64,000 bases of DNA from Chloroflexota bacterium (GTDB lineage Bacteria; Chloroflexota; Anaerolineae; Anaerolineales; Anaerolineaceae): the NCBI GenBank assembly GCA_021372725.1, contig JAJFTV010000088.1, positions 1 to 64,000 of the forward strand, written 5' to 3'. Made by a program: the position numbers and the translations under genes. Positions 1 to 8,105 of the stretch are shown piece by piece. Every line of letters starts with the position of its first letter. The stretch's first letter is position 1. The notes under the pieces were generated by a model. That model was not told the DNA's origin and searched no databases. It saw only the letters and a list, made by a program, of their open reading frames with translations.

Positions 1-1
1 C

Positions 2-112
2 AGGATGACATTGCGGGTGGATATGTGCATATCAGACGTCGGTCTTGTCTGCATGGATGGGATTCCGATTGCACCCATGCTCAAGTTCCTTCCCGATGGG
101 AGAGCACCTTGA
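2..112 (+). CDS. possible C-terminal end of a gene entering from the left edge
   Basis: One forward frame is open from the left edge to a TGA at 110-112 and would encode about 36 residues ending PMLKFLPDGRAP. The other two forward frames stop earlier (frame 3 almost at once) or read less like protein. I do not recognise the family and cannot tell a true gene end from chance. The next 90 bases before endonuclease III hold nothing I can name. Confidence 0.25.
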   Translation, partial: RMTLRVDMCISDVGLVCMDGIPIAPMLKFLPDGRAP

Positions 113-202
113 TGTGTTGGGACAACTCAACATGACAACGGGATGTGCACTTCCATAAATGACTAATGGATCAACGGGTTGTGTCAGGAAATGAGGAATA
201 CC

Positions 203-874
203 ATGCAGGATGATCATTTGAGGTTGAAGGCTCGTCATGTCCACGAAAAGCTTTATGAGTTTTTCGGAGAAACAGAATGGCGTACACCTCTTCCGCCCAT
301 CGATGAGTTGGTTTCAACCATTTTGTCCCAAAATACCAATGACCGGAATCGGGATGCGGCTTTTGCAGCATTAGTCCGGCGCTACCCTGTTTGGGAGGAT
401 GTGATCACTGCCGATACTGGTGAATTGATCCAAACCATCCGTACAGCAGGCCTGGCCAATCAAAAGGGACCGCGCATCCAGAATGTGTTGAAGGAGATCC
501 AACAGGAGCGCGGTTCACTCAACCTCGACTTTTTGGGTGATCTCCCGTTTGAAGATGCCCGCCGCTGGTTGATGCATTTCAAAGGTGTAGGTCCCAAAAC
601 GGCTGCCATCGTTCTGCAATTTTCGATGAACATTCCGGCTTTTCCGGTGGATACTCACATCTATCGGGTAACCACCCGCCTGGGATTAACACCCAAATCG
701 ATGACGGTGGAGCAGGCTCATGAACATCTGGAAGGACTGTTTGACCCTGAAAATTACAAGACAGATCATCTTAATGTGATCCGTCTGGGCAGAGAAATAT
801 GCCTGGCGCGCAAGCCGCGTTGTGGGCAATGCCCATTGCAGGAGATCTGCGATTACTATCAGAATTCCATTTGA
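203..874 (+). CDS. nth: endonuclease III (DNA glycosylase/AP lyase)
   Basis: Base-excision repair enzyme that removes oxidised pyrimidines and nicks at abasic sites. The helix-hairpin-helix GVGPKTAA carries the catalytic Lys, and VDTH supplies the catalytic Asp of the HhH-GPD fold. The C-terminus has the C-x6-C-x2-C-x5-C iron-sulfur loop (CLARKPRCGQCPLQEIC), so a 4Fe-4S cluster is expected. I chose the ATG at 203 because GAGGA (193-197) sits five bases upstream; in-frame starts at 179 and 191 lack spacing. This gives 223 residues, a normal length. The gene is convergent with metK, with a strong hairpin between them. Confidence 0.92.
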   Translation: MQDDHLRLKARHVHEKLYEFFGETEWRTPLPPIDELVSTILSQNTNDRNRDAAFAALVRRYPVWEDVITADTGELIQTIRTAGLANQKGPRIQNVLKEIQQERGSLNLDFLGDLPFEDARRWLMHFKGVGPKTAAIVLQFSMNIPAFPVDTHIYRVTTRLGLTPKSMTVEQAHEHLEGLFDPENYKTDHLNVIRLGREICLARKPRCGQCPLQEICDYYQNSI

Positions 875-920
875 AAATGGATCTTTTCCTCAAACGCTTC
901 CCTGAACAACCGACATTTCT

Positions 921-961
921 CCGGGGCTTTTTGAGCCGTTTTGCGGCTCAAAAAGCCCCGG
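921..961. terminator. perfect 18-bp hairpin between convergent nth and metK
   Basis: Arms 921-938 and 944-961 are exact reverse complements around a five-base loop. There is no clear T-run on either side, so it may act as a bidirectional terminator or mRNA 3' end rather than a textbook intrinsic terminator. Confidence 0.6.
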
Positions 962-970
962 AAAGTAGTT

Positions 971-1010
971 TCCCCGCCCAGCAGGGGCGGGGATAAAGGG
1001 GTGGGGTGTA
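971..1010. repeat. G-rich intergenic repeat, copy 1
   Basis: This copy contains the core GGGGCGGGGATAAAGGGG (984-1001), preceded by a short complementary C-rich arm (972-979) that can fold against it. Related copies lie at 14047-14099, 30273-30310 and 42608-42643, with a degenerate one near 32867-32913. All are intergenic. Confidence 0.65.
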
Positions 1011-1096
1011 GTAGACCCAAAACTTTGGAAACTTTTTCAACACTTCCAAAAGAATGAACGGCACTCTTGTGTCTTACTTTTTTACTTGGTGACAGC

Positions 1097-2311
1097 TTAA
1101 GCCAGACCGGCAGCCGCCCGAATGGCCTCAACCTTGTTTGTGTGTTCCCAGGTCAGATCCAGGTCATCGCGGCCAAAGTGGCCGTAGGCTGCGACTTGCT
1201 GGTAGATTGGACGGCGCAAATCAAGATCACGGATGATGGCACCGGGGCGCAGATCAAAGACTTTCTCGATGACCTCAGCGATTTTTTCATCGGGGATGGC
1301 GCCGGTTCCAAAGGTTTCCACATTAATGCTCAAGGGGCGTGCCACGCCAATTGCATAGGCTAACTGGATTTCGCACCGTTCGGCCAACCCGGCTGCGACA
1401 ATGTTCTTGGCAACCCAGCGGGCTGCGTATGTAGCCGAGCGATCCACTTTTGTAGGGTCCTTTCCGCTAAAAGAGCCGCCGCCGTGCCGCCCCATGCCGC
1501 CGTAGGTATCCACAATGATCTTACGGCCGGTTAAGCCCGAATCACCCATTGGCCCACCGATCACAAAACGCCCGGTCGGATTGGTGTAGATACGCATATC
1601 CTCGTCGACCAATTCGGGTGGGAGAACCGGCAGGATGACATGGTTGATCAGATCAGACCTGATTTGTTCCTGCGTCACTTTGGGATCATGCTGGGTACTG
1701 ATCAAAACAGTATGAATGCGCTTCGGTTTTCCATAACTGTATTCCACGGTAACCTGTGATTTCCCGTCCGGGCGCATCCAGCGCAGGGTGCCATCTTTTC
1801 GCAGTTCCGCCATGCGGCGGGTTAATTTATGCGCCAGGTAGATGGGCATGGGCATCAGGACCGGGGTTTCGTTGCAGGCAAACCCGAACATCATACCCTG
1901 GTCGCCGGCTCCGATGGCTTCAATCTCCGCGTCGGTCATTTCACCGGACTTGGCTTCCAGCGATTTGTTTACGCCCATGGCAATATCACCGCTTTGTTCA
2001 GAGATGGCCGACAGGACGGCGCATGTATAGCCGTCGAATCCCTTTTTACCCCGGTCATACCCGATATTGATAATAACTTGCCGGGCCAGCTCATCGAAAT
2101 TTACATAACCCTTGGTTGTAATTTCTCCGGCCAGTATCACATACCCGGTTTTGGTGGTAACCTCACAGGCAACCCGTGACATGGGATCCTGCTTAAGGCA
2201 GGCGTCCAGTACGGCATCACTGATCTGATCACACAATTTGTCCGGGTGCCCTTCAGTAACCGATTCGGAAGTGAAAAGGTACCTTGGCGATTTCATAAAC
2301 GTAGTTGTCAT
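1097..2311 (-). CDS. metK: S-adenosylmethionine synthase
   Basis: Makes S-adenosylmethionine from methionine and ATP in the cytosol. The N-terminal [19 protein letters not shown], the [12 protein letters not shown] loop and the [17 protein letters not shown] segment are family hallmarks. The start is set at 2311: GGAGG at 2320-2324 lies eight bases upstream, whereas an in-frame ATG at 2326 overlaps that ribosome site. The product is 404 residues. A SAM-I riboswitch, an intrinsic terminator and a good promoter lie directly upstream, so the gene should be switched off when its own product is abundant. Confidence 0.97.
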   Translation of the reverse strand: MTTTFMKSPRYLFTSESVTEGHPDKLCDQISDAVLDACLKQDPMSRVACEVTTKTGYVILAGEITTKGYVNFDELARQVIINIGYDRGKKGFDGYTCAVLSAISEQSGDIAMGVNKSLEAKSGEMTDAEIEAIGAGDQGMMFGFACNETPVLMPMPIYLAHKLTRRMAELRKDGTLRWMRPDGKSQVTVEYSYGKPKRIHTVLISTQHDPKVTQEQIRSDLINHVILPVLPPELVDEDMRIYTNPTGRFVIGGPMGDSGLTGRKIIVDTYGGMGRHGGGSFSGKDPTKVDRSATYAARWVAKNIVAAGLAERCEIQLAYAIGVARPLSINVETFGTGAIPDEKIAEVIEKVFDLRPGAIIRDLDLRRPIYQQVAAYGHFGRDDLDLTWEHTNKVEAIRAAAGLA

Positions 2312-2331
2312 TGCAAAAGCCTCCATAAAAT

Positions 2332-2361
2332 AAATTGCCCCTTTTGGACGAGGGGCAATTT
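2332..2361 (-). terminator. riboswitch-controlled intrinsic terminator of metK
   Basis: A perfect 10-bp stem (arms 2332-2341 and 2352-2361, loop 2342-2351) is followed on the minus strand by ATTTTAT. It lies between the SAM aptamer and the metK ribosome site, where an S-box expression platform is expected. Confidence 0.8.
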
Positions 2362-2379
2362 AAATCGATCTGCTTCTGC

Positions 2380-2492
2380 CTCTCATCTTCCAGAACCGAT
2401 CTTTCTGATGGAATTGGCACCTTGCAGTTTCATCCCTGCTGCAGGTTGCCGAGGTTTCACGGGGCCATTCCCTCCACCTCTCTGGATAAGAG
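2380..2492 (-). ncRNA. SAM-I (S-box) riboswitch aptamer upstream of metK
   Basis: Read on the minus strand, the aptamer opens with CTCTTATCCAGAGAGG and closes with GATGAGAG, which pair as P1 over 8 bp with one G-U. In between are the invariant GGAGGGA, GGCCC, GAAACC, CGGCAACC and GGTGCCAATTCC blocks in S-box order. Binding of S-adenosylmethionine should favour the terminator at 2332-2361 and reduce metK transcription. The conserved core leaves little doubt about the class. Confidence 0.95.
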
Positions 2493-2522
2493 CGCCACAA
2501 GGGGCTAACTTGTTAAGTTGCG

Positions 2523-2551
2523 ATGATAACACAGGAGGATTTTCTAGTCAA
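2523..2551 (-). promoter_or_regulatory. sigma-70-type promoter of the metK riboswitch transcript
   Basis: The minus strand shows -35 TTGACT (2546-2551), a 17-base spacer and -10 TATCAT (2523-2528). Transcription would begin near 2516, shortly before the aptamer. Confidence 0.75.
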
Positions 2552-2591
2552 GCGAAATCTGTTAAGCGAATTAGTTTCGTCTTCGACCGCA

Positions 2592-2628
2592 CGAAGCATC
2601 CGCCCGTGAACCGGTGATTGATTGGCTT
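2592..2628. repeat. dispersed repeat shared with the 23.7-kb element
   Basis: This 37-base stretch matches the reverse complement of 23759-23795 at 35 of 37 positions (CGAAGCATCCGCCCGTGA...). It lies between the metK promoter and the 3' end of rnz and carries no gene. Confidence 0.7.
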
Positions 2629-2662
2629 GATATGGAAAAGGGGTTGATACCTTGTCTGGAGA

Positions 2663-3586
2663 TTATTCTTCAGGTTTTTTGACCTGTACCACATCAAAAT
2701 CGTGGGCAAGGGAGGTATTCGGAAAAACAGCGCGTGCTTCCTTCAAAATATCTTTATCACGATAACGGCGCGAGATATGGGTGAGGATCAATTGCCGTAC
2801 ATCGGCCTGCTTCGCCAACAGTGCGGCTTCATGGGCTGTGATATGTGAAAATTTGCGTGCCATTTCCACTTCGGTTTCAAGATAAGTCGCCTCGATGGCC
2901 AGCAAATCCGCTCCTTGTGCAAAGGGAAGCAGCCTTTCAATATTGCCGGTGTCTCCGACATAAACCAGACGCAAGCCCGCTTTGACCGCTCCCAAGACCA
3001 TGTCAGGTTCGATAAGCCTGCCATCCGGGAGCACTGCGTTCTTTCCCTCCACCAGGTTTCGCCGCCAGGGACCTGGGGGTATATTCAATGCCTCTGCCAA
3101 TTCCGGTATAAATGGCCGGCGCTCATCTTCCTGAAAGACATATCCATAAGAATCGCTGCCGCGATGGAAGACCGGAAATGCGCTGATCTTGAAATCACCC
3201 CCGGTAAAGATGACACCTTCCTGTATGGGATATAGATGGATTGCCATTTCCGGACGACCGCCTTTCAAAACGACATTGAAGAGCAGATCCCGGATCCGTT
3301 CAAGTGTATTTTCGCCACCGTAAATATTGATTTCCGGCAGGGTTTCCCACCTCGCCAGAGTGGAGATCAGCCCACCCAACCCTAAAATGTGATCGAGATG
3401 GCCATGAGTAATCAATATATTCGTCAGGTTTTTAAACCCTACCCCCGATTGAAGAATCTGACGCTGAGTTCCCTCTCCACAATCAAGCAGAAAACGATAT
3501 TCATCCCGCTTGACGATTTGCGCAGGAAGTCCCCGACGTACGGATGGGGCGGATGCAGAGGTTCCTAAAAAAATGATTTCAAACAA
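2663..3586 (-). CDS. rnz: ribonuclease Z (tRNA 3' processing endonuclease)
   Basis: Metallo-beta-lactamase-fold nuclease that cuts tRNA precursors after the discriminator base. FLGTSASAPS opens the first strand. ITHGHLDHILGL carries the HxHxDH zinc motif, DCGEGTQRQ is typical of tRNase Z, and downstream VYVGDTG, SHITAHEAA and ILTHIS supply the remaining ligands. Its 307 residues suit the short bacterial form. The start is a TTG at 3586 with no strong ribosome site, so translation may be weak or the start uncertain. It is divergent from msrB. Confidence 0.93.
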   Translation of the reverse strand: MFEIIFLGTSASAPSVRRGLPAQIVKRDEYRFLLDCGEGTQRQILQSGVGFKNLTNILITHGHLDHILGLGGLISTLARWETLPEINIYGGENTLERIRDLLFNVVLKGGRPEMAIHLYPIQEGVIFTGGDFKISAFPVFHRGSDSYGYVFQEDERRPFIPELAEALNIPPGPWRRNLVEGKNAVLPDGRLIEPDMVLGAVKAGLRLVYVGDTGNIERLLPFAQGADLLAIEATYLETEVEMARKFSHITAHEAALLAKQADVRQLILTHISRRYRDKDILKEARAVFPNTSLAHDFDVVQVKKPEE

Positions 3587-3715
3587 GGCTGATTGTTGGA
3601 CCTTTCAGTAAATAACAAACCGGTTTGGATCTGCTTTCTGCGTGGCCGGAAAGTAAAAAGAGAAAGCGGTTGAATTGTACCAGAATAATTCATTTGGGAT
3701 CAGTCGGGATTAAAT

Positions 3716-3754
3716 GATAAATGCCAGGGTGAGGGGGGCACCCAAGCATTTATC
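3716..3754. other. hairpin in the rnz-msrB divergent region
   Basis: Arms 3716-3724 (GATAAATGC) and 3746-3754 are perfect complements and enclose a second GGGTG/CACCC stem. A pyrimidine-rich stretch (TCTTCTATT) follows on the plus strand. It could be a leader attenuator for msrB; no known riboswitch class is recognised. The rest of this 329-base gap is AT-rich and featureless to me. Confidence 0.45.
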
Positions 3755-3915
3755 TCTTCTATTGTACTGGATGAAGATAAAAATTGCAATATGTCAGAAT
3801 GTTACAAAGGTAATGAAATTTTTATGCTTAAGTCACATGAGAGATTTTTAATTTTATGATTTTTGATACAGAATCGGATAGAATTAATCATGTTCGAAAG
3901 GCAGGGAAGATAAAA

Positions 3916-4323
3916 ATGAAAGAGAATGATAAAAAGTCGGATGAGGAATGGCGCAAGGTTTTGACACCTTTGCAATTTGAAGTAACCCGCAAGAAGGGAA
4001 CGGAACCCCCATTCAGCGGTGAATATAACAAATTCTATGAAGATGGCATTTACCGGTGTGTGGCTTGCGGCACGGAATTGTTCAGCTCGGAAACCAAATA
4101 CGATTCCCATTCAGGATGGCCCAGCTTTTGGGATGCCATTGAAAAGGGAAATCTGATATTGGCCGAAGATAACAGCCTGGGGATGGCTCGCACGGAGGTA
4201 CGCTGTGCCAAATGTGGTGCCCACCTGGGTCACTTGTTTGATGACGGACCCCAACCCACCGGCATGCGTTACTGTATCAATTCCGCGTCGTTGAATTTCG
4301 ACAGAAAGAAAGCCGGCAAATAA
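3916..4323 (+). CDS. msrB: peptide methionine-R-sulfoxide reductase
   Basis: Repairs oxidised methionine (R-sulfoxide) in proteins. Two CxxC pairs (CVAC and CAKC) bind structural zinc, HSGWPSFWDAI forms the substrate pocket, and RYCINSASL carries the catalytic cysteine (Cys, not selenocysteine). The ATG at 3916 is preferred to one at 3856 because GGCAGGGAAG precedes it and the shorter 135-residue product matches stand-alone MsrB. No MsrA gene is adjacent. Confidence 0.93.
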   Translation: MKENDKKSDEEWRKVLTPLQFEVTRKKGTEPPFSGEYNKFYEDGIYRCVACGTELFSSETKYDSHSGWPSFWDAIEKGNLILAEDNSLGMARTEVRCAKCGAHLGHLFDDGPQPTGMRYCINSASLNFDRKKAGK

Positions 4324-4334
4324 GTAGGACTTTC

Positions 4335-4370
4335 AATTAACGGCCGGTAAAAAGTCATCGGCCGTTAATT
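4335..4370. terminator. bidirectional hairpin between msrB and the membrane protein
   Basis: Arms 4335-4346 (AATTAACGGCCG) and 4359-4370 are exact 12-bp complements with a 12-base loop. The hairpin overlaps the last codons of the minus-strand gene and lies between two convergent 3' ends. Confidence 0.65.
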
Positions 4371-5888
4371 GTTCTGTCGTTTGAGTAATTTTCTTGCCCA
4401 TTTTCCCCATAAGCCGCTTGAAAGTACCACCGCGCTCAACCCAATGATCCAGATCACCATCTTTTCGAAGGATAATCTGCCCCACCACAGGTAATACCGG
4501 CTGAAATACCAGTTGGTAAAGAAGCCCAAAAAAATGGCTTCCACCAGGAGCCAGCGCGCCAGCCAGACATCGCGGTGGTCGATGGCCTGCAAAACTGCCC
4601 AGCCGGCCAGCAAAGCAAACCAGGGCAGGAAGGCAGTCCGGTAGCGCGGATTATCCCATGCATCGCCGCCTGCACGATAGGATGAAAGAAGCAACCATAA
4701 CACCAAAAAGGCACCTGTCCAGAGCCAGATCCATCTGTCACGTTTGGGGACGGCTTTCAGCGCGGAAAACAGCCCATAGATGAATACAGGCGCCAGGAGG
4801 TACCAACCGGCCGCGCGTGGTACCATGATCATGCGCCATAAGGGTATGGTGGGTTCTGCAATGGCGGCCGGCAGCACAGGCTGTGCCAGGCCATAGGCGA
4901 CAATGAACGGAACGCGGAACGATTCACCTGCTTCCTCGATGATTTTTTGTACCCATCCGGATGACTGCTCGGTCATGTAGATATCCAGGCTGGCAGATTC
5001 AACAAACCAGCCGAAGGAAAGCGCTGTGATGACTACCGCCCCCAAGATCATACTACCCCAAACAACCCACTTTGGCCCGCGGTACCTTGGCAGCAGCTCA
5101 TCGATGATGGCCCAAACAACCAGAAATGCTGCGATGGCGACAGCCAGGCGAGATGAAATCAGCAGCATACCGGCCAGGCTGGCCAGAAAGACCGGCAAAC
5201 GCACCTTCAGTTTGTCCCTGGAGAGGACAGCCCAAAAGGCAATGGCACTTAATCCCAACATGAACGGTTCACGCATCTGTGAGCTTCCGAAGAACACGGA
5301 GTCAGGGTACAAAATTACAATCCAGGCAGCCAGGTTGGCCAGACGTTTATTCCAACGGAGGGCGACACCTTTGATGAAAAACGGGATACCGATGGCGGTG
5401 GCAAAGGCTCCCAACAGGAGAACCAGGAAAGGCCGGTGCGCATCGGGGCTCAGATAACGATAGATTGCGGCGCTCAAAGACAGAAGCCCGCCATACTGGT
5501 CGACCTTGATTTCACTTGAAAAACTGGTCCACAACGGGGCGTCCGATTGAGCCAGATTCCAGGCAGCAATATCCCGCTCGTGCGAATCGCGGAACAGGTA
5601 ACCATGCCACTGAACTTCGGTTTTATAACCGTAGACAGGCAGCGCCTTGCTGACGCCGATACCGATCCCCAGCCTGAGCAGGAATGCCACTGCCATCATC
5701 CAGGCCAGCAGCTTTCCGCCATCGCCCCACTGCCAGGCTGTGAACATCAGGTACAGGCAGGGCAGCAGAATGATAAAAGCGGCCAACCATCCGATCCAGA
5801 AGCTGCCGGGGCTCAATAAAGATACGACAGCTCCAAGGATGAGGGCAATCAGGATTGATAAAATTAATCGTTGCAAGCGGTTCATCAA
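4365..5888 (-). CDS. polytopic membrane protein, GT39-like architecture
   Basis: This 507-residue protein has roughly a dozen hydrophobic segments. After the first two or three comes an extracytoplasmic loop with RDSHERDIAAW and DQYGGLLSLSAAIYRYL. Early-loop acidic residues plus repeated membrane spans recall dolichyl-phosphate-mannose-dependent (GT39/PMT-like) glycosyltransferases, but I see no diagnostic motif, so the function is inferred only from architecture. It stands alone, convergent with msrB. Starts at 5888 and the next codon are equally plausible. Confidence 0.7.
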   Translation of the reverse strand: MMNRLQRLILSILIALILGAVVSLLSPGSFWIGWLAAFIILLPCLYLMFTAWQWGDGGKLLAWMMAVAFLLRLGIGIGVSKALPVYGYKTEVQWHGYLFRDSHERDIAAWNLAQSDAPLWTSFSSEIKVDQYGGLLSLSAAIYRYLSPDAHRPFLVLLLGAFATAIGIPFFIKGVALRWNKRLANLAAWIVILYPDSVFFGSSQMREPFMLGLSAIAFWAVLSRDKLKVRLPVFLASLAGMLLISSRLAVAIAAFLVVWAIIDELLPRYRGPKWVVWGSMILGAVVITALSFGWFVESASLDIYMTEQSSGWVQKIIEEAGESFRVPFIVAYGLAQPVLPAAIAEPTIPLWRMIMVPRAAGWYLLAPVFIYGLFSALKAVPKRDRWIWLWTGAFLVLWLLLSSYRAGGDAWDNPRYRTAFLPWFALLAGWAVLQAIDHRDVWLARWLLVEAIFLGFFTNWYFSRYYLWWGRLSFEKMVIWIIGLSAVVLSSGLWGKWARKLLKRQNN

Positions 5889-6086
5889 TAGCTTTCAATC
5901 AATAAACGTTGATCCATTATTTTATCTTAATCCGGCCAAATGATGAGGATTGATCCCCGACAGGCGGGGTATCCGTAATGGGGAGGTTTTACACCCGGGG
6001 GCGGTATTTTAAATATACCCAAAACGAAGAGAAAGACGCCTATGTCATTCGTAACAACCGGAACGCAGGGGCGATTTGTTATCCGA

Positions 6087-6092
6087 TATAAT
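6087..6092 (+). promoter_or_regulatory. candidate -10 element for the YgbA-like gene
   Basis: TATAAT lies 40 bases before the preferred ATG at 6132. No convincing -35 hexamer is present at 17 bases, so an activator or another sigma factor may be needed, or this may be chance. Confidence 0.35.
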
Positions 6093-6131
6093 GGACGAAA
6101 TGTTTATTGGCCAGGTATCAAATCAACGATC

Positions 6132-6473
6132 ATGAAAATTGACGATCTTCCCCCGAGACTCCAGCGCGAGCATAAGACGTTTCTTGCCATGCAAATGATC
6201 TATTGCCGGGCCCACCATGGGTCAAAAGACGACTTGTGCCCAGATTGTGCTGAATTATCCGCCTACGCTTTTACCCGCCTGGAGAAATGCCCGTTTCAGG
6301 AACAGAAGCCGGTTTGCGCAAGGTGCCCCATCCACTGCTACCAAAAAGAAATGCAAAACCGGGTCAAGAAAATGATGGGTTATTCTGGCCCGCGCATGAT
6401 GTTTCGACATCCGGGGATGGCGTTTCTGCATCTGATGGATAGGTTTCGCAAGTTACCTTCCATCAAGCGGTAA
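6132..6473 (+). CDS. YgbA-like 'nitrous oxide-stimulated promoter' family protein
   Basis: This 113-residue cysteine-rich cytosolic protein has the family pattern: PRLQREHKTFLAMQMIYCRAH, then LCPDCAEL, LEKCPF, CARCPIHCYQ, and a basic tail with MMGYSGPRMMFRHP. The paired cysteines suggest iron-sulfur or zinc binding. In enterobacteria the homologue ygbA is in the NsrR nitric-oxide regulon, so a role in nitrosative stress is inferred. The ATG at 6132 gives the usual family length, while an in-frame ATG at 6042 would add 30 unconserved residues. No regulator is adjacent. Confidence 0.8.
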   Translation: MKIDDLPPRLQREHKTFLAMQMIYCRAHHGSKDDLCPDCAELSAYAFTRLEKCPFQEQKPVCARCPIHCYQKEMQNRVKKMMGYSGPRMMFRHPGMAFLHLMDRFRKLPSIKR

Positions 6474-6581
6474 ATCTATGTTTGTGTTTCAGATAAAGAC
6501 AACGCCGCTGATGCTGTATAAGCAGCATGGATTCACAGCCGCCTGACGATGTCTTCCTGGATTGAAATTACGGATAAAAAT

Positions 6582-6612
6582 CCCGCCCCGGCAAGGAATA
6601 TGCAGAGGCGGG
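6582..6612 (-). terminator. terminator of the AbgB-like operon
   Basis: On the minus strand, CCCGCC (6607-6612) pairs with GGCGGG (6582-6587), followed by ATTTTTATCC. It lies 25 bases past the last stop codon of the four-gene operon. Confidence 0.7.
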
Positions 6613-6636
6613 TAGTACTTTCACAAGGTCTTTATC

Positions 6637-8097
6637 TTATTCCGGGAAGCGCTCCGGGTTATGAAATTGGGGCGGCTGTACCGAAGCGGGCATGCTGCTT
6701 CGGTAGGGAACGCCCTCTGTGGCCTTCAAAAACTCCTTGCGGGCAGTTTGCAGGATGCTCTCGTCGCTGAACAGGTCAATGGCGGAAAGTGCCATGATTT
6801 TCGCAGCGTGCATCATCCCTTTATGCCCGATGGACATGGCCCCTGTGGCAACATTTGCCCAACTGTGCCCGGGAGCGCCGGTCGCATGACAGGCTGTATA
6901 AAGCATGCTCAACGGAGTCACCCGGCTTAGATCGCCAACATCGGTGGAACCTGTTCGTACCATCCCTTCATCCGTGGCGCAGATGTTCCCGCCAATCAAC
7001 GGCTGTCCTTTGGCATTCTTCAGGATTTGCAATACTTCTGCGGGCAGATGCTTGTTTTTCAATTCTTCATAATAATCATTGACATTTTCTGCTGGGAAAG
7101 CATCGTTGATGCTCTGCGCATAGGCGAATTCTTCTCCGGTGAACTGGATGGGCCCTATCACTTTCATATTTTCGTAGAGCAGGTCGGCCAGCGTATGGTT
7201 ATTGAGGATCGCTGCGGTGGAGTTATCGAAACACTCTTCCATGCGTGTTTCTGTCATCAACGCCGCCCCCTCGGCGATCTTGCGCACCCGGTTGGTGACA
7301 TCTTCCATGTCCTCCGGTTTGTAGGCGCGGATGTAATACCACACTTCGGCTTCTGCTGGAACAACATTGGGCAGGTCTCCGCCATGGGTGATGACATAAT
7401 GCAGCCGGACGTATTCGGGAACGTGCTCGCGCAGATAATTGACACCCACGTTCATCAGCTCCACAGCATCCAGCGCCGAGCGACCCAGGTGTGGAGAGCC
7501 GCCGGCATGGGCAGCTCGCCCATGGAAGCGAAACCGGAGGTGGTTGACCCCAACACAGGAGCCCTTGGTGGGTGAGTTCAAGGATCCCGGGTGAAAGTTG
7601 AAGGCTGCATCGAGGTCATCGAACACTCCGGCGCGGGCCATAAATGCTTTTGCCGCACCGCCTTCTTCGGCCGGGCAGCCGTAATAACGCACGGTGCCCT
7701 GCTTGTGGTTCGCTTCAAGCCAGGTTTTTGTCGCTTCTGTTGCCGCCAGGCAGCCTGTACCCAGTAGATTGTGACCGCAGCCGTGACCCGGAGCACCGGG
7801 CACCAGGGGTTCCTGGACAGGCTGGTTCTTTTGTGAAAGCCCTTTTAAGGCGTCATATTCACCGGCGAAACCGATGACTGGACTGCCTGAGCCCCATTCG
7901 GCACAGAAAGCGGTATTGATCCCGGCCAGATCCCAGGTGATCCTGAAGCCTTTTGATGCCAGGTAATCAGCCTGCAGTTTCGATGATTTGAATTCGTGCC
8001 AGGGAAGTTCGGCATATTCCCAGATGTGATCGGACATTTCAGTATAGTCGGGCTGGTGGTTTTCCAGCCAGGTGAGGATATCTTGTTTGCCTGTCAT
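6637..8097 (-). CDS. AbgB-like M20 amidohydrolase, fourth gene of the operon
   Basis: M20-family metallohydrolase of 486 residues resembling subunit B of p-aminobenzoyl-glutamate hydrolase. GHGCGHNLLGTG holds the Cys/His metal ligands, CPAEEGG the catalytic Glu pair, AHAGGSPHLGRSALDAVELM the dimerisation-domain signature, and STDVGD plus GHKGMMHAAKIMA the C-terminal ligands. Such enzymes cleave amide bonds of N-acyl amino acids or dipeptides, and the true substrate here is unknown. It is last of four paralogues, eight bases after the upstream stop. The segment around residues 310-370 differs most from the sister copies and may set specificity. Confidence 0.88.
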   Translation of the reverse strand: MTGKQDILTWLENHQPDYTEMSDHIWEYAELPWHEFKSSKLQADYLASKGFRITWDLAGINTAFCAEWGSGSPVIGFAGEYDALKGLSQKNQPVQEPLVPGAPGHGCGHNLLGTGCLAATEATKTWLEANHKQGTVRYYGCPAEEGGAAKAFMARAGVFDDLDAAFNFHPGSLNSPTKGSCVGVNHLRFRFHGRAAHAGGSPHLGRSALDAVELMNVGVNYLREHVPEYVRLHYVITHGGDLPNVVPAEAEVWYYIRAYKPEDMEDVTNRVRKIAEGAALMTETRMEECFDNSTAAILNNHTLADLLYENMKVIGPIQFTGEEFAYAQSINDAFPAENVNDYYEELKNKHLPAEVLQILKNAKGQPLIGGNICATDEGMVRTGSTDVGDLSRVTPLSMLYTACHATGAPGHSWANVATGAMSIGHKGMMHAAKIMALSAIDLFSDESILQTARKEFLKATEGVPYRSSMPASVQPPQFHNPERFPE

Positions 8098-8105
8098 GAT
8101 CCGAT

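Noticed and set aside
3716-3754. Hairpin before msrB as a known riboswitch.
   Set aside because: It is a simple two-stem hairpin with no conserved aptamer sequence.
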